Below, one piece after another: positions 8,705 to 18,043 of a stretch of DNA of 64,000 bases (its first letter is position 1; every line of letters begins with the position of its first letter). The stretch lies in assembly GCA_938743325.2 (NCBI GenBank), contig OW568871.1, positions 372,001 through 436,000 on the forward strand. Reading direction: 5' to 3'. The notes beneath the pieces were generated by a model, which saw only the letters and a list, made by a program, of their open reading frames with translations, searched no databases and was not told the DNA's origin. The stretch comes from Pycnococcus provasolii. Its lineage: Eukaryota; Chlorophyta; Pseudoscourfieldiophyceae; Pseudoscourfieldiales; Pycnococcaceae. Position numbers and translations under genes: made by a program.

Positions 8705-9082
8705 TCATTGCGGCTGCGTGTTTGGCACCATCTCCAACACCGTGCATGGCATGTTGCTCGCCTTGGTGCCCGGTCTCCTCGGCCCACGCTCGCTCATCTT
8801 CTTTTTGTATTCGTCGATTTCGTCCCTGAGCACGTCGGCAACTTGTTCCGACACCAAGAGGACCGCGACGTCCTCCCGCGACGAGAGGTCTCGGAAGGCT
8901 GTTTCCATGTCAGCTCGCGACGTTGTATTTGATACGACGAAGAAGTTTGGTCCTTGCGTGGCAGACGCGTCGCCAATGCCAGCGAGGAGATATCCGGATA
9001 CGGTGTCAACGTCCGCCATGATTGCGAGCAGGCGTCCCGCCGACGCGTCGACGGTGCTGCGCGCGACGTCGTCCGTCTGCAT
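8705..9082 (-). CDS. VMA7: V-type ATPase subunit F
   Basis: The 125-aa protein, near the usual 115-130 aa, is a V1 central-stalk subunit that couples ATP hydrolysis to proton pumping. It shows the family landmarks LLAIMADVDTVSGYLLAGIG, NFFVVSNTTSRADMETAFRD, and DVAVLLVSEQVADVLRDEID, ending CTVLEMV. An insert of about 18 basic residues lies before the last strand, and the C-terminal tail is short. I start at the ATG at 9082. The frame is open further upstream, but a TTCTTCCAG at about 9103 could be the acceptor of a leader intron. The gene converges on ELP3 (75 bp) and diverges from the Nas2-like gene (161 bp). TGTAA lies on its strand at 8671-8667. Confidence 0.85.
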   Translation of the reverse strand: MQTDDVARSTVDASAGRLLAIMADVDTVSGYLLAGIGDASATQGPNFFVVSNTTSRADMETAFRDLSSREDVAVLLVSEQVADVLRDEIDEYKKKMSERGPRRPGTKASNMPCTVLEMVPNTQPQ

Positions 9083-9243
9083 CGATCGGCAGAGTGACGG
9101 CCTGGAAGAAAAAATGAGGAGAGGGGGACGAGGGGGTCGGCCTCGGGGGATCCACCATTGGTCCATGCACGCCGCATTTCTGCCTTCTCGCCCCTCCCTC
9201 CCCCGCCCCCGCCGAGGTTCTTTCTGTCTCGCGTCGAGGGGCG

Positions 9244-9525
9244 ATGGCGGCGGGCGACGACGAAGGAAACCTGCGCGCGCGATTCAAGGAACTCGACAAG
9301 AAGCGCGCGAACCTCGAGCTCGAAATTGAAGTCGTCAGCAGCCGTCTAGAAACCACAAAGGGACAAAAGCTCGTAGACGACGAGGGATTCCCACGCGACG
9401 ACGTCGACGTCTTCGCCATCCGAAACGACCGCGCGAAAGTCGCGCAGCTGCACGGCGACCATAAGCAAGTCACGCAGGAAATTGAGGCGGTCATGGCGAA
9501 GATTTTCGCTGGAGCCAAGGAATGA
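9244..9525 (+). CDS. Nas2/PSMD9-like proteasome assembly chaperone, N-terminal domain only
   Basis: The 93-aa protein matches the N-terminal coiled-coil domain of Nas2/p27 (PSMD9), which chaperones the Rpt4-Rpt5 module of the 26S proteasome base. Diagnostic parts are the long helix RARFKELDKKRANLELEIEV, the loop LVDDEGFPRDDVDVFAIRND, and the second helix VAQLHGDHKQVTQEIEAVM. Usual family members are about 200 aa and carry a C-terminal PDZ domain. Here the frame ends at AKIFAGAKE, and only 120 bp separate the stop from the convergent RRS1 gene, so no PDZ exon fits. TGTAA at 9577 may be the poly(A) signal. Family assignment is good; PDZ loss is inferred from the open frame and the small gap. 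Confidence 0.85.
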   Translation: MAAGDDEGNLRARFKELDKKRANLELEIEVVSSRLETTKGQKLVDDEGFPRDDVDVFAIRNDRAKVAQLHGDHKQVTQEIEAVMAKIFAGAKE

Positions 9526-9645
9526 GGCAACCACGCCGTCTCTTGTTCTCTAGCATTGCATTATTTTGTGTGTGCGTGTAAAGTCCCTCAAAAACAAGCA
9601 AAAAAGAATGAATACAACACTTTATTGGTCAACACTTCACAAGCT

Positions 9646-10632
9646 TCAACCCTTCTTTTTCTTCTTCGGCGGTGTGCGTTTCTCCTTCCTACGCTCGAAT
9701 GCCTTACGCTCGTATGCCTTCGCTTGTCTTCGCTCGTTCTCCATCTTACCAGCAGCCTTGTCCGAGTCGACGAGAACGTCGGAACGCTCACGCAAGATAC
9801 GACCAACCGTCGCACGATTCGCCTGGCGGTCGGCGGAAAGGTCTGTGGCATCGATACGGCGCTGGCGCTTGCCCTCCAGTCGCAGAGCACCACCCTCCGA
9901 TGTAGCGCCGTGCTTGCCAAGTCCCGCCGTCGCACGCTGCACCAGCGCTGCCGTCTGCGCGAGGTTGCCGCGGTCGCGCTTCGTGCCACGCTTCAAGCCG
10001 CCATCCAGGCTAGGAAGGCCGACGCTTGCTCCTGCGCCGACGAGCGCCGACGCGGCGGCGGACCCTCCGGCACCCCCACTTCCTGCTGAAAGCAACACGT
10101 TGCGCTCTTGCTTGCGCGCGTTGTCCTTCGAGCGCTGCTTTCGCTCCTTCACGAGCGCGTTGAACGGGTCGGCACCCGCCTCGAGGCCGTCCTTTTCGCT
10201 GTGCTCGATGATGGCGATGTCGTTCGCGTCGTTCACACGTCCGTATCCGTGGCGTCGTCGCCATTCGCCCATCTGCTCGTCAAACACGAGCTTGGACCTC
10301 TTTCGACTTCTGATACCCTTCTCTTCCGCGAACTTCTCCCATCGCGTCTTCTGCTTTGGTTTCGGCAGCGGCTTTGTTCGTGGCAGCCTCTCCTCCGGGT
10401 CTGGCAGCCTGACGACGCGTCCGTTGGGCGCGGCGTCAGGTACGGTTGGCCTAATGAACAGGTCGCTGACGAGCGCCTGTACGAGTGTCCTTCCGTGTTT
10501 GAGTACGTACTCGTCGACGTCTTTGCTTGACTTTGGGTTATGCGCGTGCGGCGCGGGGTCGTACGCGAGCAAGTTGCCGGTGTCAAGCTCGAGCGTATCT
10601 GCGAGCTCGATATCTACATCGACGTCGTTCAT
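9646..10632 (-). CDS. RRS1: ribosome biogenesis regulator RRS1
   Basis: The 328-aa protein starts at MNDVDVDIELADTLELDTG. Rrs1 works with Rpf2 to load the 5S RNP into pre-60S particles in the nucleolus. Conserved signatures are LDTGNLLAYDPAP, the segment VVRLPDPEERLPRTKPLPKP, and TRWEKFAEEKGIRSRKRS with VFDEQMGEWRRRHGYGR. The C-terminal third is basic and ends in PPKKKKKG, fitting nucleolar localisation. The frame is open upstream to 10728, but those residues are not family-like. It shares a 401-bp divergent region with the kinesin gene. Confidence 0.93.
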   Translation of the reverse strand: MNDVDVDIELADTLELDTGNLLAYDPAPHAHNPKSSKDVDEYVLKHGRTLVQALVSDLFIRPTVPDAAPNGRVVRLPDPEERLPRTKPLPKPKQKTRWEKFAEEKGIRSRKRSKLVFDEQMGEWRRRHGYGRVNDANDIAIIEHSEKDGLEAGADPFNALVKERKQRSKDNARKQERNVLLSAGSGGAGGSAAASALVGAGASVGLPSLDGGLKRGTKRDRGNLAQTAALVQRATAGLGKHGATSEGGALRLEGKRQRRIDATDLSADRQANRATVGRILRERSDVLVDSDKAAGKMENERRQAKAYERKAFERRKEKRTPPKKKKKG

Positions 10633-11033
10633 CTCGCTACACGAGGAGTAGCTGGAGGCACCGAGTGACGGCGAGGGAGCAAAGGAGTGATGGAGTGATG
10701 GAGGGAGGCGCCGCCGCCAGGGCACCACCCCCTCCCCCTGGCTGCCTGGGACTTGGGAGGGGGGGCTGACAGGAGAAGGCCACCTAACCTTAGGACATTC
10801 GGAAAAAACGGAGGTTAGTTAGGGGTTAGACGGACGTCGGGATCCCCTAAGGGTAAACCTTTAGGGGTTTGGTCGGGTCTTTGAGCCATTGAGCCAAGGT
10901 GGTCCTCTTTGGCGCGCGCCCCTTCCCCTTTCCCCTTTCCCCCGGTCAGCCGGCCACCCTCCGCCTCTTCGCATTGGCAGCATTGGCAAGGCGTCACGTG
11001 GTTGTTCACCAGGCCAACACCACATAACATAAC
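10633..11033. promoter_or_regulatory. divergent promoter of RRS1 and kinesin-14
   Basis: The 401-bp region is rich in telomere-like half words: CACCTAACCTTAGG near 10782, GGTTAGTTAGGGGTTAG near 10812, and an imperfect palindrome of CCCCTAA and TTAGGGG arms at about 10852-10872. A pyrimidine-rich block CCCCTTTCCCC follows near 10920. No ORF is supported. Confidence 0.45.
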
Positions 11034-14018
11034 ATGCCCACGACGCGTTCCTCCGTCGCCGCACAGCTTAACGGCGGTGGCTTAACGGCGCCTCTCTCTC
11101 GCTCTTCTGCGAAAACCAAAAATAAGGCGAAAAATAAGGATGCCACTTCAACGGCCACCTTGACTTCGCCTCTCGATGACGAACTCGCAGCCATCTCAGC
11201 GCCTCTCTCATGGGGGGACGCGCCAGTCGCACAGCCACCCGCACCGGCCGGCGTTCCGAGGCTCGCCTTGCCTCAAACGACGCAACCTGCACTCAGTCAC
11301 CCGCGCGTCTCGTACGGGGGGGAAAGCCACGCAACCACCACCACCGGCGACGGACTTTCCAGTGACGACGACGAAATCATACCCACGAGACCACCGAGCA
11401 GCCCGCTCGGTGCACTACCTGCGCTTGCAACGCTACCACCGCGCACGGCGCCGGCGAGGCCGCCGCCAAGCCCAAGCCGAAGGCCGCCCACCTCGCGCCT
11501 GAATACACCAAGCGGACGTGCTCTGCAGGAGCAGGCACCGCCGCTGCGACCGGAGCAGCTGTTTGGGCCCACGGGGTCGACTGATGCAGCAGAACGCATG
11601 GTGCTGGACACGAACAACCGCGCGACGTTCCACGGCGTGGCGAATCAGCGCACAGCCACAGCGGGCATGGCGTCGACAAGCCAACGCCCGTCGACGTTCG
11701 GTTTCCTGCACTCTGCGCGCCCGCCTCCCGCAACCGCACGCGTGCCGACGACTGAGGAAAATGCCGTCTTCGCTGCACAATGGCTACGCGTGCGCGAGCG
11801 AATTGGCAACGCCTCAAGCCTGCTCAACGGCGTCGAAGGTGTTGTCACCGAGCTAGAGGCTGTTGCAAAAGACCGCGTGCGATCACTTGCCGACGAGCGT
11901 GCTGCACTGCGCAGTGCGACCGAGGCGGCGCGCTCGACTGGTTACATTCCTCCAGAGCTGCACGGAGTCTCGTTTCTCGAAGCACGTCTCGCGGAAACGC
12001 GTGACGAGGTGGCAACGCTGAGGCAGACTGTGATGACGCTCGAGGCAGAAAAGGTGCGATTGGAGGCGCGGTTGGCTGAGCTTGAGCAACACACGGCGGG
12101 ACCAAGTGCGGAGGCTTACCTTGCACTCACATCGCGCGTGGAACGGGACGTTGGATACCTCACGGAGGAGCTGTCCCACCTCAAGGATGTGCACGCGGAC
12201 ACGGTGAGGAAGCTTGAGGAGGAGGCGAGGAAACGCGTCGAAGCGGAGTCGAAGTTGATACAGCTCGACGAATCGGGCGAATTGCTCACCGCGAGCCGTA
12301 AGAGGGAGACGGAGATGGAGAAAGAATGCGAGGAGATGGAGGCAGAGCTTGCAGAGGTCACAGAGAAGCTGCAGACGGCATCGGTCGCATCGGCAGAAGC
12401 TGAACGAAAGATCTTGAAGTTGCACGAAGAGCTCGATCAGGCTCGCCAATCGGCAACCGATGATGTCGCCGCAGCGGCAGCCGCCGCGCGTGCGGAAGGA
12501 GTGGAAGCCATGGACACGAAAGCACAGGCGGCGCTGACTGCGGCAATTGAAAAGGAGCGCGCGACAGCGCGCGAGCACGAGAATGAGCTTTCTGCGGCTG
12601 CGGCGGAGGCTGATGCGAGAACGGACGAAGTGCGTACGCAGTACGAGGCGAAATTCGAGAAATTCGAACAGGATATGGAACGAGTTGCGGCGGTCAATGC
12701 ACGGAATGTGGAGCTTGAGAAGCAACTTGCGGCGGCCATTGCGCAATATGACGTTGAGCTATACAGGCGCAAGGCTCTGCACGACGAACTCGTGAATATT
12801 AAGGGATCGATACGCGTATTCTGCCGCATGCGCCCACTCCTCGCATTCGAGCGCCAAAGGCTTGAGTCATCGGCGGCGAGTGGTGATGTGAGCGAGGTGG
12901 TGCTCAACCTGAAGGATGATACCATCGGAACTCTTGATGCTGGTCGCAATACGAATCCAGAGCGTACATTCGAGCTTGACAAGGTGTTCGGACCAGCGGC
13001 GACGCAGTCTGACGTCTTCGACGAGGTAGAGCCGCTCGTGACGAGCGTTCTCGACGGGTACAACGTTTGCATCTTCGCGTATGGTCAGACAGGAAGTGGA
13101 AAGACGTTCACCATGGACGGAACGAAGGAGGCTCCTGGCGTGAACCTCAACTCAATTGAGCGTCTGTTCGAAATTGTTTCGCAGCGTTCGTTGGGAGGAG
13201 CATTCGACGTTACCGTGACATTCTCCGCGATTGAGGTGTACAACGAAGGGATCTACGACCTGCTAAGCGCACGTGCCGGAAATCGCTCAGCTCTTGGAAG
13301 TCGTGCATCGACTCCCGCGCCATTCGGCGAGGGCGCCGAGGAATCTACGAATAAGGTGGACGTGCGTCTCACTCGCGATGGTGGCGTGTACTTGCCTGGC
13401 TTGACTGAGACGGTTGTTTCAGACTCGAATGTCGCGCGCAACCTCATAGAGCATGCCAAGTCTAATCGAGCAACGGCAGGGACTAGCATGAATGAGCATT
13501 CGAGCCGTAGTCACCTGGTGCTCACTTTCACGGTGACGGTGACCTCTTCAACATCACCGGCACTTGCGGAAGAGCCATCCTTCTCTCGATCACCGAGCCC
13601 CGCGCCTTGGGCGAGCGGGTCGAAGAAGAAGAAGGAGAAAAAGGAGGAACCATCTCCAAGCTCGACTCAGACAACGGTGGCAAAGCTTAACCTGATTGAT
13701 CTCGCCGGATCTGAGCGTGTCTCCAAAAGCGAGGCGCAGGGTGAGCGTCTCAAGGAGGCAACGCACATCAATAAGAGCTTGAGCGCTCTCGGCGATGTCA
13801 TCAATGCACTCGGCGAAAAGGCACCGCACGTGCCATTCCGCAACAGTCGCCTGACACATTTGCTTGCAGACAGCCTGAGTGGCAACTCCAAGCTTGCTAT
13901 GTTCGTGAACATTTCACCGGCAAGCGACTGCATACGAGAGACAAACTCGAGCCTCGAGTTTGGAAAACGCGCGAGGAGCGTACATCTTGGACCCGCAAGC
14001 AAGAATATGCAAGGCTAA
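11034..14018 (+). CDS. C-terminal-motor kinesin (kinesin-14)
   Basis: The 994-aa protein is a minus-end-directed type of microtubule motor. Residues 1-220 are disordered and Pro/Thr-rich, and residues 225-580 are coiled coil. The neck ELYRRKALHDELVNIKG leads into the motor at about residue 590 (SIRVFCRMRPLL). P-loop GQTGSGKT is near 684, switch I NEHSSRSH near 821, switch II LIDLAGSE near 888, and the microtubule-binding helix VPFRNSRLTHLLADSLSGNS near 933. The motor being C-terminal, with the neck before it, defines kinesin-14. Two low-complexity inserts lie inside the motor (about 755-775 and 850-885). The protein ends 18 residues after FGKRARSV. TGTAA occurs at 14084. Confidence 0.95.
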   Translation: MPTTRSSVAAQLNGGGLTAPLSRSSAKTKNKAKNKDATSTATLTSPLDDELAAISAPLSWGDAPVAQPPAPAGVPRLALPQTTQPALSHPRVSYGGESHATTTTGDGLSSDDDEIIPTRPPSSPLGALPALATLPPRTAPARPPPSPSRRPPTSRLNTPSGRALQEQAPPLRPEQLFGPTGSTDAAERMVLDTNNRATFHGVANQRTATAGMASTSQRPSTFGFLHSARPPPATARVPTTEENAVFAAQWLRVRERIGNASSLLNGVEGVVTELEAVAKDRVRSLADERAALRSATEAARSTGYIPPELHGVSFLEARLAETRDEVATLRQTVMTLEAEKVRLEARLAELEQHTAGPSAEAYLALTSRVERDVGYLTEELSHLKDVHADTVRKLEEEARKRVEAESKLIQLDESGELLTASRKRETEMEKECEEMEAELAEVTEKLQTASVASAEAERKILKLHEELDQARQSATDDVAAAAAAARAEGVEAMDTKAQAALTAAIEKERATAREHENELSAAAAEADARTDEVRTQYEAKFEKFEQDMERVAAVNARNVELEKQLAAAIAQYDVELYRRKALHDELVNIKGSIRVFCRMRPLLAFERQRLESSAASGDVSEVVLNLKDDTIGTLDAGRNTNPERTFELDKVFGPAATQSDVFDEVEPLVTSVLDGYNVCIFAYGQTGSGKTFTMDGTKEAPGVNLNSIERLFEIVSQRSLGGAFDVTVTFSAIEVYNEGIYDLLSARAGNRSALGSRASTPAPFGEGAEESTNKVDVRLTRDGGVYLPGLTETVVSDSNVARNLIEHAKSNRATAGTSMNEHSSRSHLVLTFTVTVTSSTSPALAEEPSFSRSPSPAPWASGSKKKKEKKEEPSPSSTQTTVAKLNLIDLAGSERVSKSEAQGERLKEATHINKSLSALGDVINALGEKAPHVPFRNSRLTHLLADSLSGNSKLAMFVNISPASDCIRETNSSLEFGKRARSVHLGPASKNMQG

Positions 14019-14214
14019 AGGGCATTTGGAGATGCCATTTTTCTCATTGATATCATTCCAAAGGAACGATTTGTTGCACTGTATGTAAACCATTTGCAGT
14101 AACTTTAATATGTGTTGATTGATTTATTTTTTCAACAGGGTGGGATGTCGTTGTGTGTGTCGTGTGTTGTCAAAATAAATTCATTACTTACAAAGTTTGC
14201 ACAGCCAGCATTCA

Positions 14215-16254
14215 TCACACGAGTCGCCCTGCGCTGAGCAGAGAGCCTCGTGCACCTGAGCGCGTGCATCGGAAAAGGAGAGCCACGATGAGTGCGGAGA
14301 CGAGGAAGCCAAGTGCAACCTCGACAATCACAATGGCCATGTCTCGCGAAGTATTGACTGGTTTGCCGAGCCCTCCAAGTCCATCCTCGCCAATTTTTTG
14401 CTCGTCGCGCGCCATCGACGCCCTCACATGTCCATACGTTCCAGGATCAAGCCGTTCCGCCACCTCTAGATTTGCCGCGACTTGCTCCGGCGTGGCATCA
14501 GTGGCGATAGCATCCTTGCGCGAGCTCGGTGAGCCGACACCCATTAATCGACGCTCCGTGCACCACCTTCCTGTGAACAGCACATGCTCGAAATTATGAT
14601 CTGGATCCTCCTTGCGCCAACCGGTGAGGCCAACCGGAACCTGGGGAACAGGTTTCAGCGGGCACACACACTTGTCGACAGGCGGTACACCTCCCCTTGC
14701 ATCGTACATGCCTCCTGCTACGAAACACGAACGCTCGGCGAGGAATCGAAAAGCTTGATACCACAGCGCGTCGCCCACGGCACCAAAGTATGACATCCGC
14801 TGACGCTGGCGATCACGGCTTGCGTGGAAGATTGGCGCCTCGTCGAAGCGATGCCCAACGCCATCCACCGCGCAGTATGTCGCGTTGTTCAATCCACCGT
14901 AGTGTATGCTTCTGCTCTTGTCGACCATGACGCTCGCTCGACCGGAACCTTCCGTGCGCTTTGTTCCGTCACGCGCCATGTACGCACAGTTTCCCAGCGA
15001 TCTGCATCGAAAGGCTGACGACGTGCGCGCCGTGAGCTGGTCGCCGCGCATCGTCGTCTCTCCCACGTGAAGTTTTGTCTCCCCCGACTCGATGGAACGC
15101 TTTTTGCCAAGTTCGAATTTGAGCTCCTCGAGGGTTGGGTCGGCACGTGCGTAGCTGTCGAACATGTGACCCGCACACCCGTTGCCTATGCGACCCCATG
15201 TCGTGAACACGTCGAGCGTTGAAACGCACGGCTTGCTCCCGCGCCTGGACGACATGTCACAGCAACATGCTTGTGCGTTGCAGCACCCTTGGTCGCTCAC
15301 CAGCGCGTCGTTCGTCGCGTGGATGAGCATGAATGGCAGAGGATGTCCCATCTCATTGAATCCGTCGTACACCGTTCCTCCCCACGCCTGCACGGCGAGG
15401 AATGGCGAACCACCGGGTGGAGGGTGCACGGCAAGCAGCGTGGCAAGCATCGCGCCGTTGGAGTGGCCGACGGCGAACAGGGCGTCGGCGGAGATGGCGC
15501 GGTGGACGGCGGGAACGTGCATGGCGAGATGGTTGATGAATCCGACGTCGTTCAGGCCGTTGGCGAGCGCCGAACCACAGCAAACTTCAGCGTTCCAGGA
15601 GGCGGGCGAGCCGGTACCCACAGGAATCACGAGAGCAAATCCCCACGCGTCGGCGATGGGAGCAAACGCATCGTACGTGATACGAGGCGTGCATCCAAAG
15701 CAGTGCAGGAGGACAATCGTCGGAAGTTTGACCGCCGGGTCATCTTGCGCCTCGGGTGAACCGCAGTACCCGGGTGGCAGGTGAACGAAGTACTCACGCT
15801 CGCTTCCTTCGAAGGTGTATGAGTTGGACTTCATCTGGTCAACCGTTTCGCATCCGATGGGAAGTGGTCGCATGCTCCTGGTCTCGTTGTCGTCGTTGGA
15901 AGTTGCTGTCGTCCTCTGCGGAAAGACGCCGTCCGGGTGCTCCGCCTTGAAGTCACGAACCGTCTGCGCCTTCGGCTCCGGCGTGTCGACGCGCGCGTGC
16001 CTTGGCAGGATCTTAGCCATCCAAGACCGCGTGTCCACCTTAACCACCTTGCCGCTGGCGGGAAGGCGGTACTCCGCGTGGCGTCCCGTCTCCAGCGCGC
16101 GGCCGTCCGTGTCGCCCGCGACGAACGAGTCGTCAGACTGCGCGAAACAACAACGAGGACCGACGAGAAAGAGACAGACCAACGAGACCAAGACGAAGCG
16201 AGCAGGACGAAGCGAGCAAGACCAAGAGAGCGGGCGCCGGGCCAAAGAGCCCAT
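14215..16254 (-). CDS. membrane-anchored alpha/beta-hydrolase of the PHB-depolymerase/feruloyl-esterase type
   Basis: The 679-aa protein begins at the ATG at 16254, because the following MGSLARRP then RFVLVSLVCLFLVGPRCCFA is a signal peptide; an ATG at 16449 would add a Gly/Val-rich leader. The catalytic part resembles LpqC/PHB depolymerases: strand LPTIVLLHCFGCT, GFALVIPVGTGSPASWN, NDVGFINHLA, and the nucleophile elbow VGHSNGAMLA. PLPFMLIHATNDALVS and the His in GVGHRFDE are candidate Asp and His regions. A Cys cluster (QGCCNAQACCCD) follows. Near the C-terminus AIVIVEVALGFLVSALIVALLF is a single membrane helix, so the enzyme would be a type I surface or vacuolar protein. The substrate is unknown. 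TGTAA lies on its strand at 14192-14188. Confidence 0.8.
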   Translation of the reverse strand: MGSLARRPLSWSCSLRPARFVLVSLVCLFLVGPRCCFAQSDDSFVAGDTDGRALETGRHAEYRLPASGKVVKVDTRSWMAKILPRHARVDTPEPKAQTVRDFKAEHPDGVFPQRTTATSNDDNETRSMRPLPIGCETVDQMKSNSYTFEGSEREYFVHLPPGYCGSPEAQDDPAVKLPTIVLLHCFGCTPRITYDAFAPIADAWGFALVIPVGTGSPASWNAEVCCGSALANGLNDVGFINHLAMHVPAVHRAISADALFAVGHSNGAMLATLLAVHPPPGGSPFLAVQAWGGTVYDGFNEMGHPLPFMLIHATNDALVSDQGCCNAQACCCDMSSRRGSKPCVSTLDVFTTWGRIGNGCAGHMFDSYARADPTLEELKFELGKKRSIESGETKLHVGETTMRGDQLTARTSSAFRCRSLGNCAYMARDGTKRTEGSGRASVMVDKSRSIHYGGLNNATYCAVDGVGHRFDEAPIFHASRDRQRQRMSYFGAVGDALWYQAFRFLAERSCFVAGGMYDARGGVPPVDKCVCPLKPVPQVPVGLTGWRKEDPDHNFEHVLFTGRWCTERRLMGVGSPSSRKDAIATDATPEQVAANLEVAERLDPGTYGHVRASMARDEQKIGEDGLGGLGKPVNTSRDMAIVIVEVALGFLVSALIVALLFRCTRSGARGSLLSAGRLV

Positions 16255-16666
16255 ACCCAAAGAGCCGAAAGAGCGTGAGCGGCCAACCCCCCCAGAGACC
16301 CCCAAAGCAACAAACCGCACCCCGCCTCCTACTCCGTGGAGGGCCACACCCTCCACACAAGCGCCGCGGCCGACGACTCCTCCCAAACCGCCACCGCCAC
16401 CAGCAGGGCCACACCCTCCTCCTAAACTCGAGACGTGGAGGGACGCCATTGTATGGAACGGCGCAGATGAAACAACAATGATGCAAGGGGGGGATGAAGC
16501 GAGGTAAGGCGCGATCGCGAAGAGAGGGGAAAGGGAGGGAAGAATTCTCCGGGGTCGGGAAGAGGATAACCCCGGGATCCCTCGCTGGTCCCTGATCCCT
16601 GGTCCCTGGTCCCCTCGCGAAAAATGTCCCCTCCGTCAGGTTCGAAAGAAGCACAAGGTTACTGGC
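16255..16666. other. 412-bp gap between eL21 and the hydrolase
   Basis: Both flanking genes are on the minus strand. The hydrolase frame stays open here as far as 16449 with low-complexity Gly/Val codons, which I take as 5' UTR. A short minisatellite of the word CTGGTCC or CTGATCC (four copies) lies at about 16580-16612. Confidence 0.5.
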
Positions 16667-17170
16667 CTACGACTGCACGCCCTCGCGCAAAATGTCGTAC
16701 GGGAAGGGCGTGACGAGCTCGACGTCGCCAGCCACCTCCGCGCCCTCGTGAGGGCCCGCGGGCTTGCGCTTCACGATAAGGTGCTCGCCGCGCTTCTTCG
16801 CCTCAGCCTTGCGTGCGTCGTTGTCAGCACGGCGCGCCAGGAACTCCTCGCGGCACCGCGACGGCTGCACGTGCTCGATGCGAACGTGAATTCGCTTCTT
16901 CATGAACGTTCCCTTCACCTTCTTGAACACCTCCACGCCGACGCTGCGCTTGTTCACGTTCCACACGACGCCAGTCTTGCCGTGGTAGAACTTATAAGGC
17001 ATGCCGAGCTGCACCGCGGCGTTCGCCTTAATGTCGACATACTCTCCGATGCGGTACGTGCGCAGGTAGGTCGTCAACGGGATGACGCCCTTCTTGCGAA
17101 AGTCGCGGCTGAAGAGGTCGCGCGTCTTGGCGCGCAGACCCTTGGTGCGTCCACACGGTCCGTTTCCCAT
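16667..17170 (-). CDS. RPL21: 60S ribosomal protein eL21
   Basis: The 167-aa protein is the usual length for eL21. It is recognised from end to end: RDLFSRDFRKKGVIPLTTYL, YRIGEYVDIKANAAVQLGMP, KFYHGKTGVVWNVNKRSVGV, KKRIHVRIEHVQPSRCREEF and the C-terminal VTPFPYDILREG. The start MGNGPCGRTKGLRAKTRDLF has a GCCATGG context. It is intronless, unlike many ribosomal protein genes. Confidence 0.96.
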   Translation of the reverse strand: MGNGPCGRTKGLRAKTRDLFSRDFRKKGVIPLTTYLRTYRIGEYVDIKANAAVQLGMPYKFYHGKTGVVWNVNKRSVGVEVFKKVKGTFMKKRIHVRIEHVQPSRCREEFLARRADNDARKAEAKKRGEHLIVKRKPAGPHEGAEVAGDVELVTPFPYDILREGVQS

Positions 17171-18043
17171 GGCTCACTGTTTTGTTGATGACGGGTATGT
17201 GTGTGTGTGTGTGCGTGATCGTGAGCAAAAGGAACATGAAGATTCGACCCTCGGTCTGTCTGAACAGCCCAACCTAACGACACCACACCACTCCACCCCA
17301 CCGCCGCCTTTCCTTGCCATCGCACGAGCGATGATGAGGGTTGATGAGGTCGTCGGCAAACGTGACGACGCCACAGACGCCCAAGACGCTGAGGACGACC
17401 AAGCCACATCCAAATGCCACCAGTGCGACCCAAACCGCGGCACTCAACCGAAAGCAGGACCAAGTACGACAACAGAGCCGCCACTACCCCCCCCAAGCAC
17501 TCCCTATTCACTCCACCAAGCCCAACCGTACGCGTACCTTGTTTGTGCGTGCGAATGCCGGCGAGGGATGCGCGCAGAGCCAAAACCCACGAGCCGGGGG
17601 GAAACGGCGGCGGTGCAAAAACACGGAGGGAGCCTCAAGGGGTATCCCCAAAGGCAACTACCCATGAACATAGACTGGTTTCGGGGTTGGGGGAAAAAGC
17701 AAACTCCCGGGGCAAAAAAACAGGACGAGTTCGGGGTTTCCTTGATTTCCCCAAACAAATTCGTTTCGTTGGAATGAGTGGCTCGGAATCATCCAGTACA
17801 GGAGTGCAAACTAATTGGGGGTTCTTCTCCCCATGCTTTCCCCATGCTTTTTTATTTTTGAAACCCCTAGTTATTAGTTCAGAGAAGGCGGAGTTCCCCG
17901 ACTCTTCTCTTTTTGCATTTGCTTCTTCCGCGTCCAACTTCCCTCCTCTTCTCTCCTCCCCCAGTTCGTCGTCGTCGTCGTCGTCGACGTCACTCCCCTC
18001 CCCCTCAGCCTCAGATCACCTTCTCACGTCCATTGTTCAAGCC
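17171..18043. other. 873-bp divergent region of eL21 and desaturase
   Basis: It includes a GT microsatellite at about 17193-17213. The desaturase frame is open upstream to 17414, but its translation (Pro/Ser-rich, then Phe-rich) is not like the family, so I treat it as leader. At 17640-17780 there is a G-rich segment with repeated TTTCGGGGTT or TTCGGGGTTT words. Immediately before the start is a TC- and TCG-repeat leader (GTCGTCGTCGTCGTCGTC). Confidence 0.45.

Noticed and set aside
9566-10651. 361-codon plus-strand ORF
   Set aside because: It is the exact antisense of RRS1, whose motifs are unmistakable.
17082-17777. 231-codon plus-strand ORF overlapping the eL21 start
   Set aside because: It is antisense to the eL21 N-terminus and then runs through leader sequence. 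The translation is compositionally random.
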